64,000 nt of DNA from Wuchereria bancrofti (Eukaryota > Nematoda > Chromadorea > Rhabditida > Onchocercidae): NCBI GenBank assembly GCA_005281725.1, contig SSBO01000001.1:1658399-1722398 (forward strand), written 5' to 3'. The number at the start of each line of letters is the position of its first letter. The stretch's first letter is position 1. Position numbers and translations under genes: made by a program. Under the pieces are notes generated by a model, which searched no databases, was not told where the DNA came from, and saw only the letters and a program-made list of their open reading frames with translations. Positions 20,070 through 33,233 of the stretch are shown piece after piece.

Positions 20070-20076
20070 TTCTCTC

Positions 20077-20110
<34 letters not shown>

Positions 20111-20120
20111 CCTCCTCTCC
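20070..20120. repeat. (TC)n tract in the astacin 3' untranslated region
   Basis: A pyrimidine tract of TC repeats with CCTC interruptions begins 26 bases after the astacin stop codon, before the polyadenylation signal. The complementary GA strand gives an artefactual Glu/Arg open frame. Confidence 0.8.
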
Positions 20121-20138
20121 ATTTTCATAAAAAATTGC

Positions 20139-20144
20139 AATAAA
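20139..20144 (+). terminator. Polyadenylation signal of the astacin gene
   Basis: AATAAA lies 95 bases after the stop codon at 20044, a typical nematode 3' UTR length. No earlier AATAAA was seen after the stop. Confidence 0.55.
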
Positions 20145-21154
20145 ATGTTGGCAAGTTTCTTTTGTTATATATCTTCTCAGTTTCATTACAATTATCGAAT
20201 GCAATTTATATCTTTGCAATGACCATTATTACAATTACATATGGTTAAAGTAATACTTCAAATTGTTCCCAAAGGTCAACATTCTAAAGGTTGACATATT
20301 AGTCATTAAGTTTGGTATAGTTATAAAATCTTTCAAAATTTATATTTTGATATGAAAATTTTTTCTTTTTTTTACGGTTTATTCTTAAATGCTATATCGC
20401 ATCAATTCTAGGGAACATATAGATGAATAATATTATTTGTTAATGGATGAATAACATTTCATAGATTCATCTTATACATAGATCATTCTTAATTATTTCT
20501 TCAGATAATTAATTTAGATTAAAAGAAAGTAGTGATTTTATTCATAAAAATTATCAGCTAAAGAGTTCCCATATTAGAATGAATTTAGGATAATCTTAAG
20601 TTTTTATGATATTAAATCTATAACAATGTTCATCATCAGGTGATTATAAAAAAAAGAGAAATCTCGAAAACAAAATCTCCTGATAAGTGATAAAATTTAA
20701 ATGAGTAATAATACTTTACTTATTTAACATATTGAACATATATATGAATTGTAGTTTAAAAATATTTATATAGAATTATAATTTAAGATCTATAAACCAC
20801 TATCGATAGGAGGAATTTTGATTGTTTCATTTCTGCAAGTGTTTATTTTAAGACATTGAAGCTAAAAGTTTCTCATTTCGTTTGCCACTGAACAATTATG
20901 TTTCAGAATGGTTTATCACTCTCTCGGCGAGATTACCTTTTTAATTTTAGAATATGGATAGATGTCTCGTCCAGAACCATTCCATCCAATTTATTTCAAT
21001 CCTATTTTATGCTTTATCCTTTTTTTAAAAAAATAATCTTCGAAATGAGTACTAGAACTTTTATTGATTTCAATAAATGCTCGATTTTTTTTTGATTCAA
21101 TAATATTAAAAGGCTTTCATTATCTTCAATACCGAGTTCTTGTTTTTGAACTTC
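20145..21154. other. Intergenic stretch between convergent genes
   Basis: This lies between the likely 3' ends of the astacin gene (+) and the UBE3A-type gene (-). I see AT-rich sequence and short chance frames only. Two half-site-like motifs (AGGTCA and AGGTTGA) lie at about 20274-20296. Confidence 0.5.
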
Positions 21155-22178
21155 TTTATTGCTGCTACGACTAAACTTGGTGACTTCAATGATCACAACT
21201 TTTCACAGCAGTATAACTTCAAACTTTTCCCCCCATGAAAATCAGTGGTACAGATTAAGACGCATAAAATTACTTTTATCAATACAATTATTTTAATTTA
21301 CTTCAGAATAAATTAGTCCATTTCGGAAAAAAACCAGTTAAAAATTGAATTTGGAGCACTCAAATGGATTTTCGGGTAATGGAAAAACCAAGATTTCTTT
21401 TACAAAACGCTGCCGTAAAAGGTTTTAGCATCAAAAAACTTAATTTGTGGAACTTTTGAAAATGCTTTAGCCTCAAAAGAAAAAATAATCACTTTCTTTT
21501 TCAGAATCACACGTTAGAATACTTCTTATTAACATTTGGAAACCTATTAAATACACCACACATACAATGAGATATACAAATGAATATAACCTGACACTGA
21601 AATAAAAATTAGTGTTTCCTTAAGAAATGCGTCATCTAGAAATCATTTTTACTCTTCCATTCATTTCATCTTTTTGGAATATAACAAAAAAAGAATCCAA
21701 TAAATTAGAAATCGCTCCTATCCTGAATGAAAGAAATGAGTCCGAAAACTCCAAACATAATCATAAATAAAGGATTAGCACAAAAAAACCTAAAATTACG
21801 ATAAAACTAATGGTTCTAAAGCTTTTCAATGACTTGAAAAGAAAAAAGGCAGCATAGTTAATTTTCATAAAGTTGCAGTTTTGCAGGAAAACCGCAGAAC
21901 AATACTATATACAAAAATGCCGAATGGCGATTCCGATTATGGATATTTCTTGGGATTCTTCATAGTCCTAAAGCATCCGTAACGCTGATAATATCAGTTA
22001 TGTAGTTAGTAGGTCATGCTCCTTTTCAGCTAAAAAACTGCTGAAATGGCAATCAAATTTAGAAGACTTTGAAAAACAGTAAAAACCAGCTTTAAACCAC
22101 AGATTTCACCCAACAGTTTCAAGATCAGGAAAATAAATACAAAGAAAAAAAATAGAAAATTAAATTAAGAAAACTACC
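21155..22178 (-). terminator. Probable 3' UTR and poly(A) signal of the UBE3A-type gene
   Basis: On the - strand the first canonical AATAAA after the stop codon (22181-22179) is at 21160-21155, which would give a 3' UTR of about 1 kb. The interval contains no plausible coding exon. A closer, non-canonical signal cannot be excluded. Confidence 0.35.
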
Positions 22179-25100
22179 TTACTGCAAACCAAATCCCCGA
22201 CTATAGCTAATTGCTTTGGAAATACGCTCTCTTGTTATCTCAAGATCGCCATAATCGGGCAATAACATCACATTGTAGCAGGTATGAGCTGTTGGCAGTC
22301 TGAAACTATTTCCAATTCTTGAAAGAAATATACAATTTGAGCGGATCGCTGAAAGATGTAAAAGTTCCGAACTACAAGTTTCAAGATTATTTCAATATTC
22401 ATAAGACGAATAATAGTAGCAATAAGAGAAACTTCGTGGCACCAAGCGAGGTTATTCGGAAAAGCCTGATAGGATATCATTAAGTTATAATGCCATAAAA
22501 AAAACCAAAATATTCCTAAACACAAAAACAAACCTTTCCTTATTATCACCATTTCGAGCAATAATAACTTCTAATTTTGCTAAGCCTCCTACAGGGACCC
22601 TATCGGAACCCGTGATGAATTGAAGCAACATTTTCTTCTCTTCCGTACTCATTGCCTTTGCCACTGTCCAGAAATCCTGAAAAAAAGTTCATTAATTTAT
22701 AAATATGAACTAAACAATCAGATAAAAACTACAATCATTCAATCGCGCTTTGAAGTGTTATCATAATACCAACCTTTATTGTTTGACTGGTTTCAGTAAA
22801 ACCGTTTTGATATTTTGTACATTGTGCTAGTATATCGAAATCCAAATCCTAAAACATTTTCTGCAGTAAACATCAGAAATTTTTGATTTAGATATAAGAC
22901 TTAACACAAAAAGTAGTTTTTTTTCAATCTAAAAAGAAGAAAAATCGTTTATAAAATGTTTTCTAATAATTTCATTGCAAAGATTCAGTTAATTATATTG
23001 GAGAAGATCCATGTACACAACAGCGTATAAAAAAGGATTTCGAACTTTCGAATTTCCATTTCAAGTAAAAGGGGGAAAAAGCAAGAAACTTACAAGTACA
23101 CCACAAACTAACTGTTCGACTTCATCAGGCATAAATAATCTCCTCAACAATCCACGGTTAACTACTTTATTAAAACCCATACTAAAAGCATCAAATTGCC
23201 GTTTCACCGAACGATTTAACAAGAAATCAGCATAACAAGCCACAAATTTCTGAAAAAAAACGCCCTGAATAACTGCGTTGATCTTACGGTTTGAAACTAG
23301 GCATACTTAGTCGTCAGTATGTGAAATAAGACTTCATAAGTTTATTAGCTAAAGCAGTCAAAACATACGAAGTGCATAGAGTAACCTAGAAAATAATGGT
23401 CAAAGACTATTTAAAACGCATACTCTACATAGAAATACTACAAAATATCCTTTAAAAAATTGTCGATTAAATAATGACAAACCTCGAACATTAGTCAGTA
23501 CAACATTTATAGACTATCTTGAATAAAAATCGAAAAAATAAGGTTAAATAACCTTTTTATTAGCAAGTGTTACTGGTACATTTGCACCGTTTGGTATTAA
23601 TTCTTCATCATGACTACAGCCGTAAACATCTTTGTATGAAATTTGAAACGTATAATTGTAAATGTTTTCTACATCATCATTACATTCAAGCAATTGTCGT
23701 AATCCACTGTACAGTTCCTAAAAACGAATTTGAAATTACAAAGCAAAAAAAAAGAAAATTATAATTACCAATTTGCAAAAACCTATGAAGCATTTTAAAA
23801 TAAAACCAAGTAATTGGGACCACTTAAAAAGACTTACAGAATCAATTTGAGCAAGTTCGTCAAAAACAGCTGGTCTTGCGAGTAATTTTACATAGACTAA
23901 TGTCGGAAAGCGCACATCAATAAGGATGTTGTTGTATATGGCTAGTCCAAACAAAAGTCCAATTAGTCCGAATTCATCATCACAAAAGTTGCACTGGGAG
24001 TTGAACCAATATAAACCCGTTTTTTCATTTAAAATAAACATTCCTAAAATAATGATGAACTGAAGCACAACAGTATGAAACAAATAAAGCGAACAGCATA
24101 AAGTAGTAGGAAATGAAGGTATAAATAATGAGTTCGTTCCACAGACAAGCAAACTTAAGCAACTTATTGTTAAAAAGCAACAAATAAGCATAATAAAATA
24201 ATATTAAATTATTTGCTTTTGAACATATCATTTAATACCTAAAAAAAGAAAGAAAAATAGTGGAACGAACCGTAATCTGGACAAAACAATTCGTCAGTTA
24301 TTAGCTGATAGAACTCTTTCGACACACCTCCTTCGTCTACAGCTTGTTCACCATCAAACTGAATCCGAAGTTGCTTCTTGAAGTTAGCTGAATTATCCAT
24401 TGCAATTGCAGCAAGCTAGAAATAACACAAAGATAAAGCATCTAGCTGAAAAATTAAAACTGTCAAACAGTGGCTGAAAGATTTCAATTGACCAGTCAAC
24501 AAAATTCGTAAGTGAGACATCAACTGATCAACTAACTTCATAAAACTGAACATCCGCAAGATGATGTGATTAGTAATATTATCGTTCAACAGAAACGAAC
24601 ACTGAATAAGTAAGATCCTATAATGTTATTCAAGGCTGTCTTCAATAAAAAAGGATGTAAAAAATCAAATAATCAACTTTGATGAAAATTAAAGAAAAAA
24701 GAACCGTACACTATCCAAAGCATCACGTATAATATTGTCACGACGAACGTTTAATTTCAAATATGGTTCCATCGAGACACCGAATGTTATAGCATCAGCC
24801 AATGCTTGTCTACGTTCACTTCTTTGACGAATTCGATTATTTAGGTAGAGAAAACGTTGTTTCACTTCGGTTGTTAATATGAATGAATATTCAGGCATCA
24901 CCGAAAATGCATGACCATTCTCATAAGACTAAAAAAATCCATTAGTTCTGTTTATGCATAAAATGTGGTAAAGTAAAGCCACATTTTAATAATTAGAAGA
25001 TATACACTAGCATATGTCCTAAAAGCTTTAAATAAGTCAAGATGCTATGCCAGGCGTTAGCAAACTCAATTTATATGAGAAAACGCTTCGCTGGTAATCT

Positions 25101-28100
25101 GAAATTATGAGACAACATGGAATAGGTCATGAAAAAAACTTCGGCGCACTATTCACTTGACATCAAACTCGCTGAACTAATGTCGAAAAAAACCTTATTT
25201 TAATGGAGATCAGAAATTTTATGTTAAAGTAGCAATACACAACCTTATATGCAACGAAATCATCCTGAACTGAAATATTATCACTTAGCGTTGAATTCAT
25301 CAGTTCTGTTAAGGGTAAACAAGTTTTTGTTACTATCCATGCATCAATCGGTGCTCCCTTTGCTAACCGGATTTCTTCTTCTTCGTCTAGTTCAATACCT
25401 GCAAAAGAACTTTTCTTACGTGAAATGAGAATAGTCAATGGGAAGTAATCCTTTTCACAACACGGAATCAGTGGAATCATTCGTTACTCTTCCATATCGA
25501 AATACCATAAATAAATGGTAAAGTTTAGAATCGTGAGATTGGCCAAACAATAACAACTATTTCATTCTGAAAGTAGCCAAAATGAAGTAGAAAGCGAACC
25601 GCTATAAGTAAACGCCTCCAGAAATGATGAAAAATTTCGCCGCCTGTTTGCTCGTAAATTTGTTCCATTACCTGAATACTGAATAATTACTGAAGGTATA
25701 AGAATTTTCAATGGAAATTTTCTCCCTGTTGAAGAAAGAAATGCGCAAGGTGGTTACTAAAGGAAATTCATATCAACTTGCTCTCTTCGTGATACTTTTT
25801 CAAGAAAAGTATGCCAAAGCATTTCTGCCATATAAAAAACAATCTGATTAATCAGTGAAGTAAGAGGAAAATGAGATATTACCGATGAGTAACGATGGTA
25901 GCATTATGGAAGACTTCAACTACATGTAGCTAATGTTTTTTTGCATTAACGATAGGATGTTGTTAGTCATAAGAGATGATAAAAATCTCAAAAATGATAA
26001 ACAAATTATTACTGAAATGACTAGAAGTTATCTGAAATAAAACGCACTAGTTTCTGCATTCACTGCTGAGAAGGCTGCATCATGCGCGTCCGTTGTTCCA
26101 TTAGTCGTAATAATATCTAAATGAAAATGTTTAAATAAATGCTAGAAAAAGTTACTTTTGAGAAATAAAAGTTATAACATTGCGCACAATACTATCTGAA
26201 ATTCAAAAATACTAGAAATTCAAAGCTGAGAAAAATACATTATACAAAACAAAGATCCAAAAATATTCCATATATACAGCAAAACCATTGACTTAATAAT
26301 TTTTAAGATCAAAAAATGAAACATACTCCAAGGCAGAATCATATCACGCTTGGATCTGATCAAAGTAGCTTTGTACAATATAGATAAGGCCTGAATTGCA
26401 GCTGGTAATGGTTCAATTCGATCAGTAAATAGTGGTAAACTTCCAACCGCATCAATCACAGTTAAGACACGAAGAGTAATTGCCTAGAATGAAACATGAC
26501 ACCATCAGTTCATCGGTAGCAATAAGAACAATCAGTGGCATCCGAAAAAAACAGAAATAGGTATTTTATGGGAATTTAGATAAAACAAACGTCAAGAAAA
26601 GATACCTGTTGCATAAGGTTAATACGTTCCTGTATCCATTGGGATCCAAAACTAGCCCACACTGATGCCAATGCCATTTGACCTTCTTCTGATAAATTTG
26701 AACACATTTTACATAGTGGCGTAAAGCCTACTTCGATAAATTCAAGCCACTGGACGAAAGGTAATTCAAACATTAAACATATAATGTGTACAACACCAGC
26801 TGGATCACGCTCCCAAGCTCGTTCATATTGCAGCTGAAAAGATTAGTATGATCACTCAGTATTGTGCAATATTGTTCAAAAAAAAATAAGCAGTTGTGGA
26901 GCAGGGATTTTCTAGAACTATAGAAACATTTAGAAACGACATAGGGTTTACCAACGGGTACTACCTGAAGAGAATATTATAGAATTTGTACAAACGATAA
27001 GCTTATTAAATTTATAATGCTAACTCATTTGATCTATGAAATTCTGAAATATAAGAAATGCATTCAGTTTAGGAATGCATTCATTTCAGAATCTTTACCT
27101 GGAAATCAATTATGCTACAAAGTTGAGCTACTGCACCCATTGCCGCATTTAAATAATTCTTGTGCTCAGTTGTTTCGATGAAGAGCAAACGAAAACAACG
27201 CCGTGCTGCATCCATATCCGTTGGTGATCTTAATCCAACTAACTTATTTCAAAGAATTTCAGAGAATTTCTAATTACTTGAGAAAATTCCGGAAATTTTC
27301 TGGGAATTAGTAACAAACAATTTATGAAGAAAATTAAGAAAGGATAATGTTTACTTTCCTTCCTGTAGTTGTGCAATGACTTCTGAAATTTCTTCCACTG
27401 ACCGTGTAGTTTTTTCCTGCAGTATAAGTAAAGAGATCAGATTCAAATATATGAAGTACAAACACAACATGAAATGGAAAAAATTTAATACAACAAAAGA
27501 GCTATCAATTCGCATATTTTTGTTTTCAATTACCTCATTCATCCAGCCATAATAGTTAGAATTCTTCTGCGATGCGTTGCTTGCATATTGCATACTACTT
27601 GAATCAGATGCTGATCTGCAAATAAATATATTTTCTTCTCTCGCGCTCTTTAAAGTAATTTTTTTCCGAGGACTAATTCTCACTTAAAAAAACCTAATTC
27701 TTACTACAAATTAGTCTCTTCTTAATTTCTATGACAATTTGAGTCCACCACAAAACAAGCAAATAAGTAATGGCTATAACAGAACATACCTTGTAAGTTC
27801 ATTTGCCAGTGCACGAGAAAGTGGCATTTCAGCAGAGGTATCTGAATGAGAAGACTGAGTTGTATCCAATGCTAATTCACTATTTGTCCTTTCTCCACGA
27901 CTATATTTCCGATCTATTTTTTCTTCCATTTCTTTCTCTCCTGTGAATTTTATGCAATTTTAACATACATAACTATATGTTTTTTTAGATGAATTTTAAT
28001 TAAACTCATTGAATAAAAATTTACCACAGCTAACAGTAATAGAAGAGGTATCTGTCTTGGTTTCCAACTGCTGCTCTGTACCACCTACATCGACCTGTGC

Positions 28101-29809
28101 TCTTCGTTTCCGTTGTGAAACTGATTGTTGTTCAGTTGATGTATCCATTACCCCAGAATCTACTGCATTCTGCAACATTTGGAAGACATTTGTCAAATAA
28201 TTCAAGATTTTAAATTTTCACTTTTGGTATTATTTCGATTCTCATCCTCTCCTCATTATGTCTCATATTTTTAGCATCAGTTCCAATTTTTCCATATATT
28301 CACAGAACACTATTCATAGAACAAGAGCAAAAATTACCCCATCTAGTTGTGTCTGAAAACTGTTACTGCGGAATGAACTCAGCAACGCTATACGACTACC
28401 TAATAAACGTTCCAGATAAGCTCTTATCCAATACCAATCATCGTTTGCTCTACATTTCTCCAGTAATTTTTTCACTGTTTCTTCATTTAGTGATTCCTGC
28501 GGATCTGTTGCTTTCACTGTCAAAAATTCTGCAAATTTGAAACTCAGCTGATAAAAACATGAACAAAATAGTCAATGATACGAAAAAAGCAACAAATAAG
28601 TCTTTACCAAAATATAAAGAGAAGAGTCAAAATTTGCATAAATGGCATTAAAATGTGCTGACAAGTAAACTGAGAAGGCATCTGATGCTGAGGGAAGGAG
28701 GAGACCATGCATGGGTTATAAGATTCAAGTTAATCCAGAAATGGTATGCGAACTCAGGAATAAAAAAATAACGCACTCAGAAACTCAGATTTTCGTAATA
28801 ACTCATGAACTATCACATTCAGAATTATTAGATTCAACTTATCAAGAAGCAGCAAATTACTTATTTCCACAAATTTCTTCTATCAATTAAAAGCAGAAAT
28901 TTCTAAGAAGTAAACAGCTATATCATTGTTGTTTACCCGGAAGTGGCTCGCATAATCGTGCTTTATCTCGTAAACAGATAATCGCTTTAGCTGCAGCTTC
29001 ATTACTTGTTAATTTCGGCAGTTTTCCGGATGATGCACAGTTCTCGTTGGAACAATATAATCGTCCACAACCAACTAGTAACTGCAATAAATTAGATGAC
29101 TTAAATGAACGAATTATTTCTTTTTAAAAAATATATAAATATGGATTGATGCTTTCATGTGTTTAAGTAACTCTAAACGAGACTTCAGTTCAACTAGTTT
29201 GAACTTCAAACTGTGAAGTTAAGACTACTAATGAACAAATCCCGACCTAGATTCAATCAAACAGAAAACTGATAATAATATGTATCAACAAACAATATTT
29301 AACAACCCTCCCCTAAATCACTTAGTCGAAATTATCAAATTTTACGACAAATCTTTTCCCATTCACACTTTTTTCCGGAGCAAATGAGGCATATTCTTAT
29401 CAAAAACTAAAAAAGAGCAGCATTATATTATTCGATGACTCCTTTTCATTATATAGAATTGCAAAAATAAAAATGTAAAAGAATAAACGATTAGACAAGC
29501 TAATAGCACAATAAGCTAATACAGAGAATCTTTTGTTCTAATTACGATATTGATAATATCGAAGGTGGAATATATAAATTTTGTTCTAACTAACCATAAA
29601 ACATAAAAGGTGAGGAAATTTGTTCTAATTAAGAAATCAACGAGAATGTTAGTGAATCGATTCGACAATTTGTTTCATTAACGCGAATTAACGTGAAGAT
29701 TAATGAACAGCTTAACCTGTTTATGATATCTTCCAATAGCTATCTTCAAAGTCTGTGGAGGCCCATGTCGATGAGTATCATCACGTCCTCGTCCATCAGA
29801 TCCATTCAT
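22179..29809 (-). CDS. UBE3A: UBE3A (E6AP)-type HECT E3 ubiquitin ligase
   Basis: HECT ubiquitin ligase: takes ubiquitin from an E2 onto its catalytic Cys, then onto substrates. Exons in transcript order: 29809-29717, 29081-28937, 28528-28338, 28169-28025, 27940-27790, 27615-27534, 27416-27355, 27228-27099, 26833-26606, 26483-26327, 26116-26048, 25671-25600, 25398-25244, 24928-24710, 24415-24271, 24043-23838, 23717-23553, 23249-23094, 22848-22774, 22676-22534, 22299-22179. All phases agree and give 969 residues. The N-terminal AZUL zinc finger has C36, C41, C46 and C75, spaced as in human E6AP as I recall it. A Ser/Thr/Gln-rich linker with a basic QRKRR motif, possibly a nuclear signal, fills about 145-290. 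The HECT domain spans about 620-969, with GLAIYNN, the catalytic Cys937 in LPTAHTCYN and the conserved Phe four from the end (GFGLQ). At 969 residues it is longer than human E6AP (about 850-875), mainly through the linker. The acceptor at 27228 (TTAAG) is unusual, and that junction is the least certain. Confidence 0.95.
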
Positions 29810-29830
29810 CTTGAAAAAAAAAAAAAAATC
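29810..29830 (-). promoter_or_regulatory. Acceptor-like site abutting the UBE3A start codon
   Basis: On the - strand a run of about 14 T followed by CAAG touches the ATG at 29809 directly. This suits spliced-leader trans-splicing with essentially no gene-encoded 5' UTR. The length of the N-terminus before AZUL resembles the human protein, which favours this start. An upstream cis exon remains possible. Confidence 0.4.
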
Positions 29831-30380
29831 AGCGACTTATTTTTCACTTTAAAAAGTTACTTTTGGATTCTAAATCCAGAAATGAACACGGAATCCGGAA
29901 CAGCGTCTTAACATAAAACTATGCGCTAAAAAAAAAAAAACATCCAAACACACAGACGCGCACGCACACTTAAACCAGAAAATCATTACAACAAAACCAA
30001 CCATGTGACCGAATCCAAAATTTCGTTTTGAGACCTATTTTGAAATTAAAATTGAATTTCAATAAAATGCCCGCTGTTACAATTGGTATTTACTCTAAAT
30101 TGGGAACGTTCTTCTATTTTTTGAGGAATTTAAATTCTAAAATCTCCCAGAAAATTCTAACAAAATAAAAATTAAAACTTTTAAAAAGAATTTTAAAAAC
30201 TGTAATTAAAAAGTGTGAGTTTTTTCTTTTTTTTTGATCTCATATGATCCTAAAGTTTGAAATTTAAATTCCAGAAATATATCTGAAACGAACTGTGCTA
30301 GCAATCTTTTTAACTTTTTGACGATAACTTCAAATTAAGGTATGAATACACATATTTGTGTATTCATGTATGTGTAATTG

Positions 30381-30412
30381 TACGTTTACGTGTACGTGTA
30401 CGTGTGAGTGTG
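30381..30412. repeat. Short ACGTGT repeat
   Basis: About four imperfect copies of the ACGTGT hexamer, preceded by TGTA steps. The units contain GTAC and ACGT palindromes. Confidence 0.5.
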
Positions 30413-33195
30413 CAAAACAAACGAATTGTATACTGGAATATAGTTTGGAAATATTTGTTTTATTTATTGCTAGTATATTATATAAAAGGATGCAAAAGAC
30501 AATTTGCTATTTTATTGATGTTAAATTTCAAATAATAAATCTGTGACAGTTTAATTAGCATACTGAATATTTATTAGCGAAAAAAATTACGAACATCAAT
30601 CATTTAAAACCATCGTTTCATAGTTTTTCATTTGTCACTATATCAGCTTATTGACTATTTTTACTAACTGAATGAATGCATTTGAATAATTTGATATTCT
30701 TTCATGAATAATTGCAATTCGATCATGATTAACACTTTTTCTACTAAATTTTTAATAAAATAAAATAGTAATTGAATGACTTTTGGCAATTTCCTTTTCA
30801 CTTAAACAATCCTTTTAACTTACAATGGAAATAAAAAAGGAAAATTAGTAATTGAAGAAATGATATTTGTTTGAGATTGAATAAACTTGGAACTGATCTT
30901 ATCGATTATTTCAATCCTAAATTGTCTTTTTCTGCAGAGATACAGCATATTACATTAAACAAAATTTATTTCACCCTTTTTATCAAGAAATATTTGCTAA
31001 GAAAGTGTTTGATTAGTCGAAAACTAATTACTAGATCAAATGTCAATTTGCCATTTATTCCATTTTGTTCAAATTTCATTAAATTTCATTTAATTTCAAT
31101 AACTGTCATTGCCATTGCTAAGCTAACATTGACCTCTCATAATTACTCACATTAAAATGTAATGGCTATTTCATATGTTTTCTGGGCAAATTGATAAATT
31201 TGATATTATTTTGTTTGTTTGAATACAAAATGATGTTTAAAATGTTTATTTTTCAAATAATTCAGAAGAAATTTCTTCAGAAGTTGAAATTTTCTGGTGC
31301 ACAAATCGTTTTAATCAATCATTTTTCAAAATCAGAACTTAAGTTAAGCTATGAGAATTAGTGCATTAATTGATGAAATGAGAAATTTGTAGGGAAAAAT
31401 AAAGAAAAATAGAGATATTGGACAATAACAAGTGGTTATCAAAAAAGAAATTTTTGCAGAGCTTTAAATTATACGAGAAGATTATCAAATTACATAATTT
31501 AATGGGAAATTATCAAATATCAAGGATAGCAAGATCGGTGTTGATATGAGGTGCTATCATCAACAGGTTCTACTACATTTGATAAATATAATAATTTGCT
31601 TTCAGTTATTTAATTCCTGAATTCTTGATTAACATATTTATTCGTTTTCATATGCAGAATACTTTCTAGAAAATTTAATCGTTAATTTTAAAATTACTCC
31701 TTTAAATAAATTCATTCTTTCTTGTACACTTTTTTAAATAATTTACTTCTGTGAAAAATAGAATCATCTTAAATTAAATTAAATTAAGAATACAAAGCAT
31801 TGTTCTCAATTATTTGATTAAAAATTTATGTAACGAAAGGAAATTAAATTCTAATTTTGAAATCCCTTTGTTTACGGGAATTGTCATAATGTCAACATGA
31901 ATACGATAAGATCGAAAATTTGGCATAAAGGAAACACGAAGAATAATGGTTTACAATAATGATTAACGGTTAGCATATTTGATTGTGTTTTGAATTTTAT
32001 TTATGAAGGAGAAAATGATGAACTACAAAGGTTCCTTTCTTTCTCTTTTTTTCTCTCTTTAATTCATGCATCATTTTCGATACTATTAGAAAAGAGATGA
32101 GAATGACAATGACGACACGATGACAATGACAACGATGACACTGCTATTTCCTTTGGTCATTTCTCTTTTCTCATTCCTTTTGCAATTCATCAAAATTGAT
32201 TATTCATTATCCTCCGATCCTAACAATATACCAATCAATTTAAATATTAGAATGAAAAATTTTAAAAATTATAATCTTTCCTCTTCCATATTTCTCGTTC
32301 ATTATCTGTTCGTCCATCTGTTTCTACATCTTTTTTTCATTTTCGTTTAATTTTAAATCATTAATAATCTTAAATTTAATTTGTTTACCATTTGTCTACT
32401 TGTCAAAAAAAAAGCACAATAATTCCAGCTAAATTTAAAATAGTCATATGAAGCATATTTTCACTCTCTTCTGGCTCTTCCTCTCTATCACTTTGATAGC
32501 TGCTATAGCAAATCAAAATTCTAATAATAATTTTGATCTTTGAAAAAAATCAATCTATATATTTAGCTCTTTTTTTAGTTTCTTTTCTTTATTATTTATT
32601 TGAAATTTGATACTTTTGTTTAATCATTCTTTGACAATTCTTTTAACGCAAATAATCATTTTGAAAATGTAATTCGTTCGGAGATTTTTTGTCACGTTGC
32701 AATTGAGAAATCAATGACATATGATCTACTAAAGATCAAACATTACTGTAGTTAGACTTTTCAATATTATTCTTGGCTCTTTATAATTTATTGCTTAGAT
32801 TACTGTAGCACTAATTATTTCCATTTCCATATCAGAAGAAAAAAGGTAAATTTCTTCAAAAAAGAAAAACTTATCCAATAAGCGAAAGCTTCCTATTCTT
32901 TAGAAACTTACTAATCTATTCATTTTGCTACTTAATTTAAAAAAAAAAAAAAAACTTTCAATGAATGTGAAATGATATGAAGTGATATGGTAATATGTAG
33001 TGATTTAATCTGGAAGTTTCCTTGAAGCTTTGTAATCATTCAATTTTAGCCGTAATTTCAATAGCACTGATACAAATTATAAGGAACAATTGCTATTATA
33101 TGCACCTAAACTACTCCTTTTAGTCTCACTTTTATTCATTTAAATATTTTGCTCACATTTTTAACAAATTACATAAAAAGATGATTTCGAACCCT

Positions 33196-33233
33196 TTTTT
33201 TATTTACTCCTTGATCGAGGAGTAAATAAAAAA
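33196..33233. repeat. Perfect 16-bp inverted repeat with 6-base loop
   Basis: The left arm TTTTTTATTTACTCCT (33196-33211) and right arm AGGAGTAAATAAAAAA (33218-33233) are exact reverse complements around the loop TGATCG. As RNA it would form a 16-bp hairpin on either strand. No coding frame or repeat family explains it. Confidence 0.8.
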
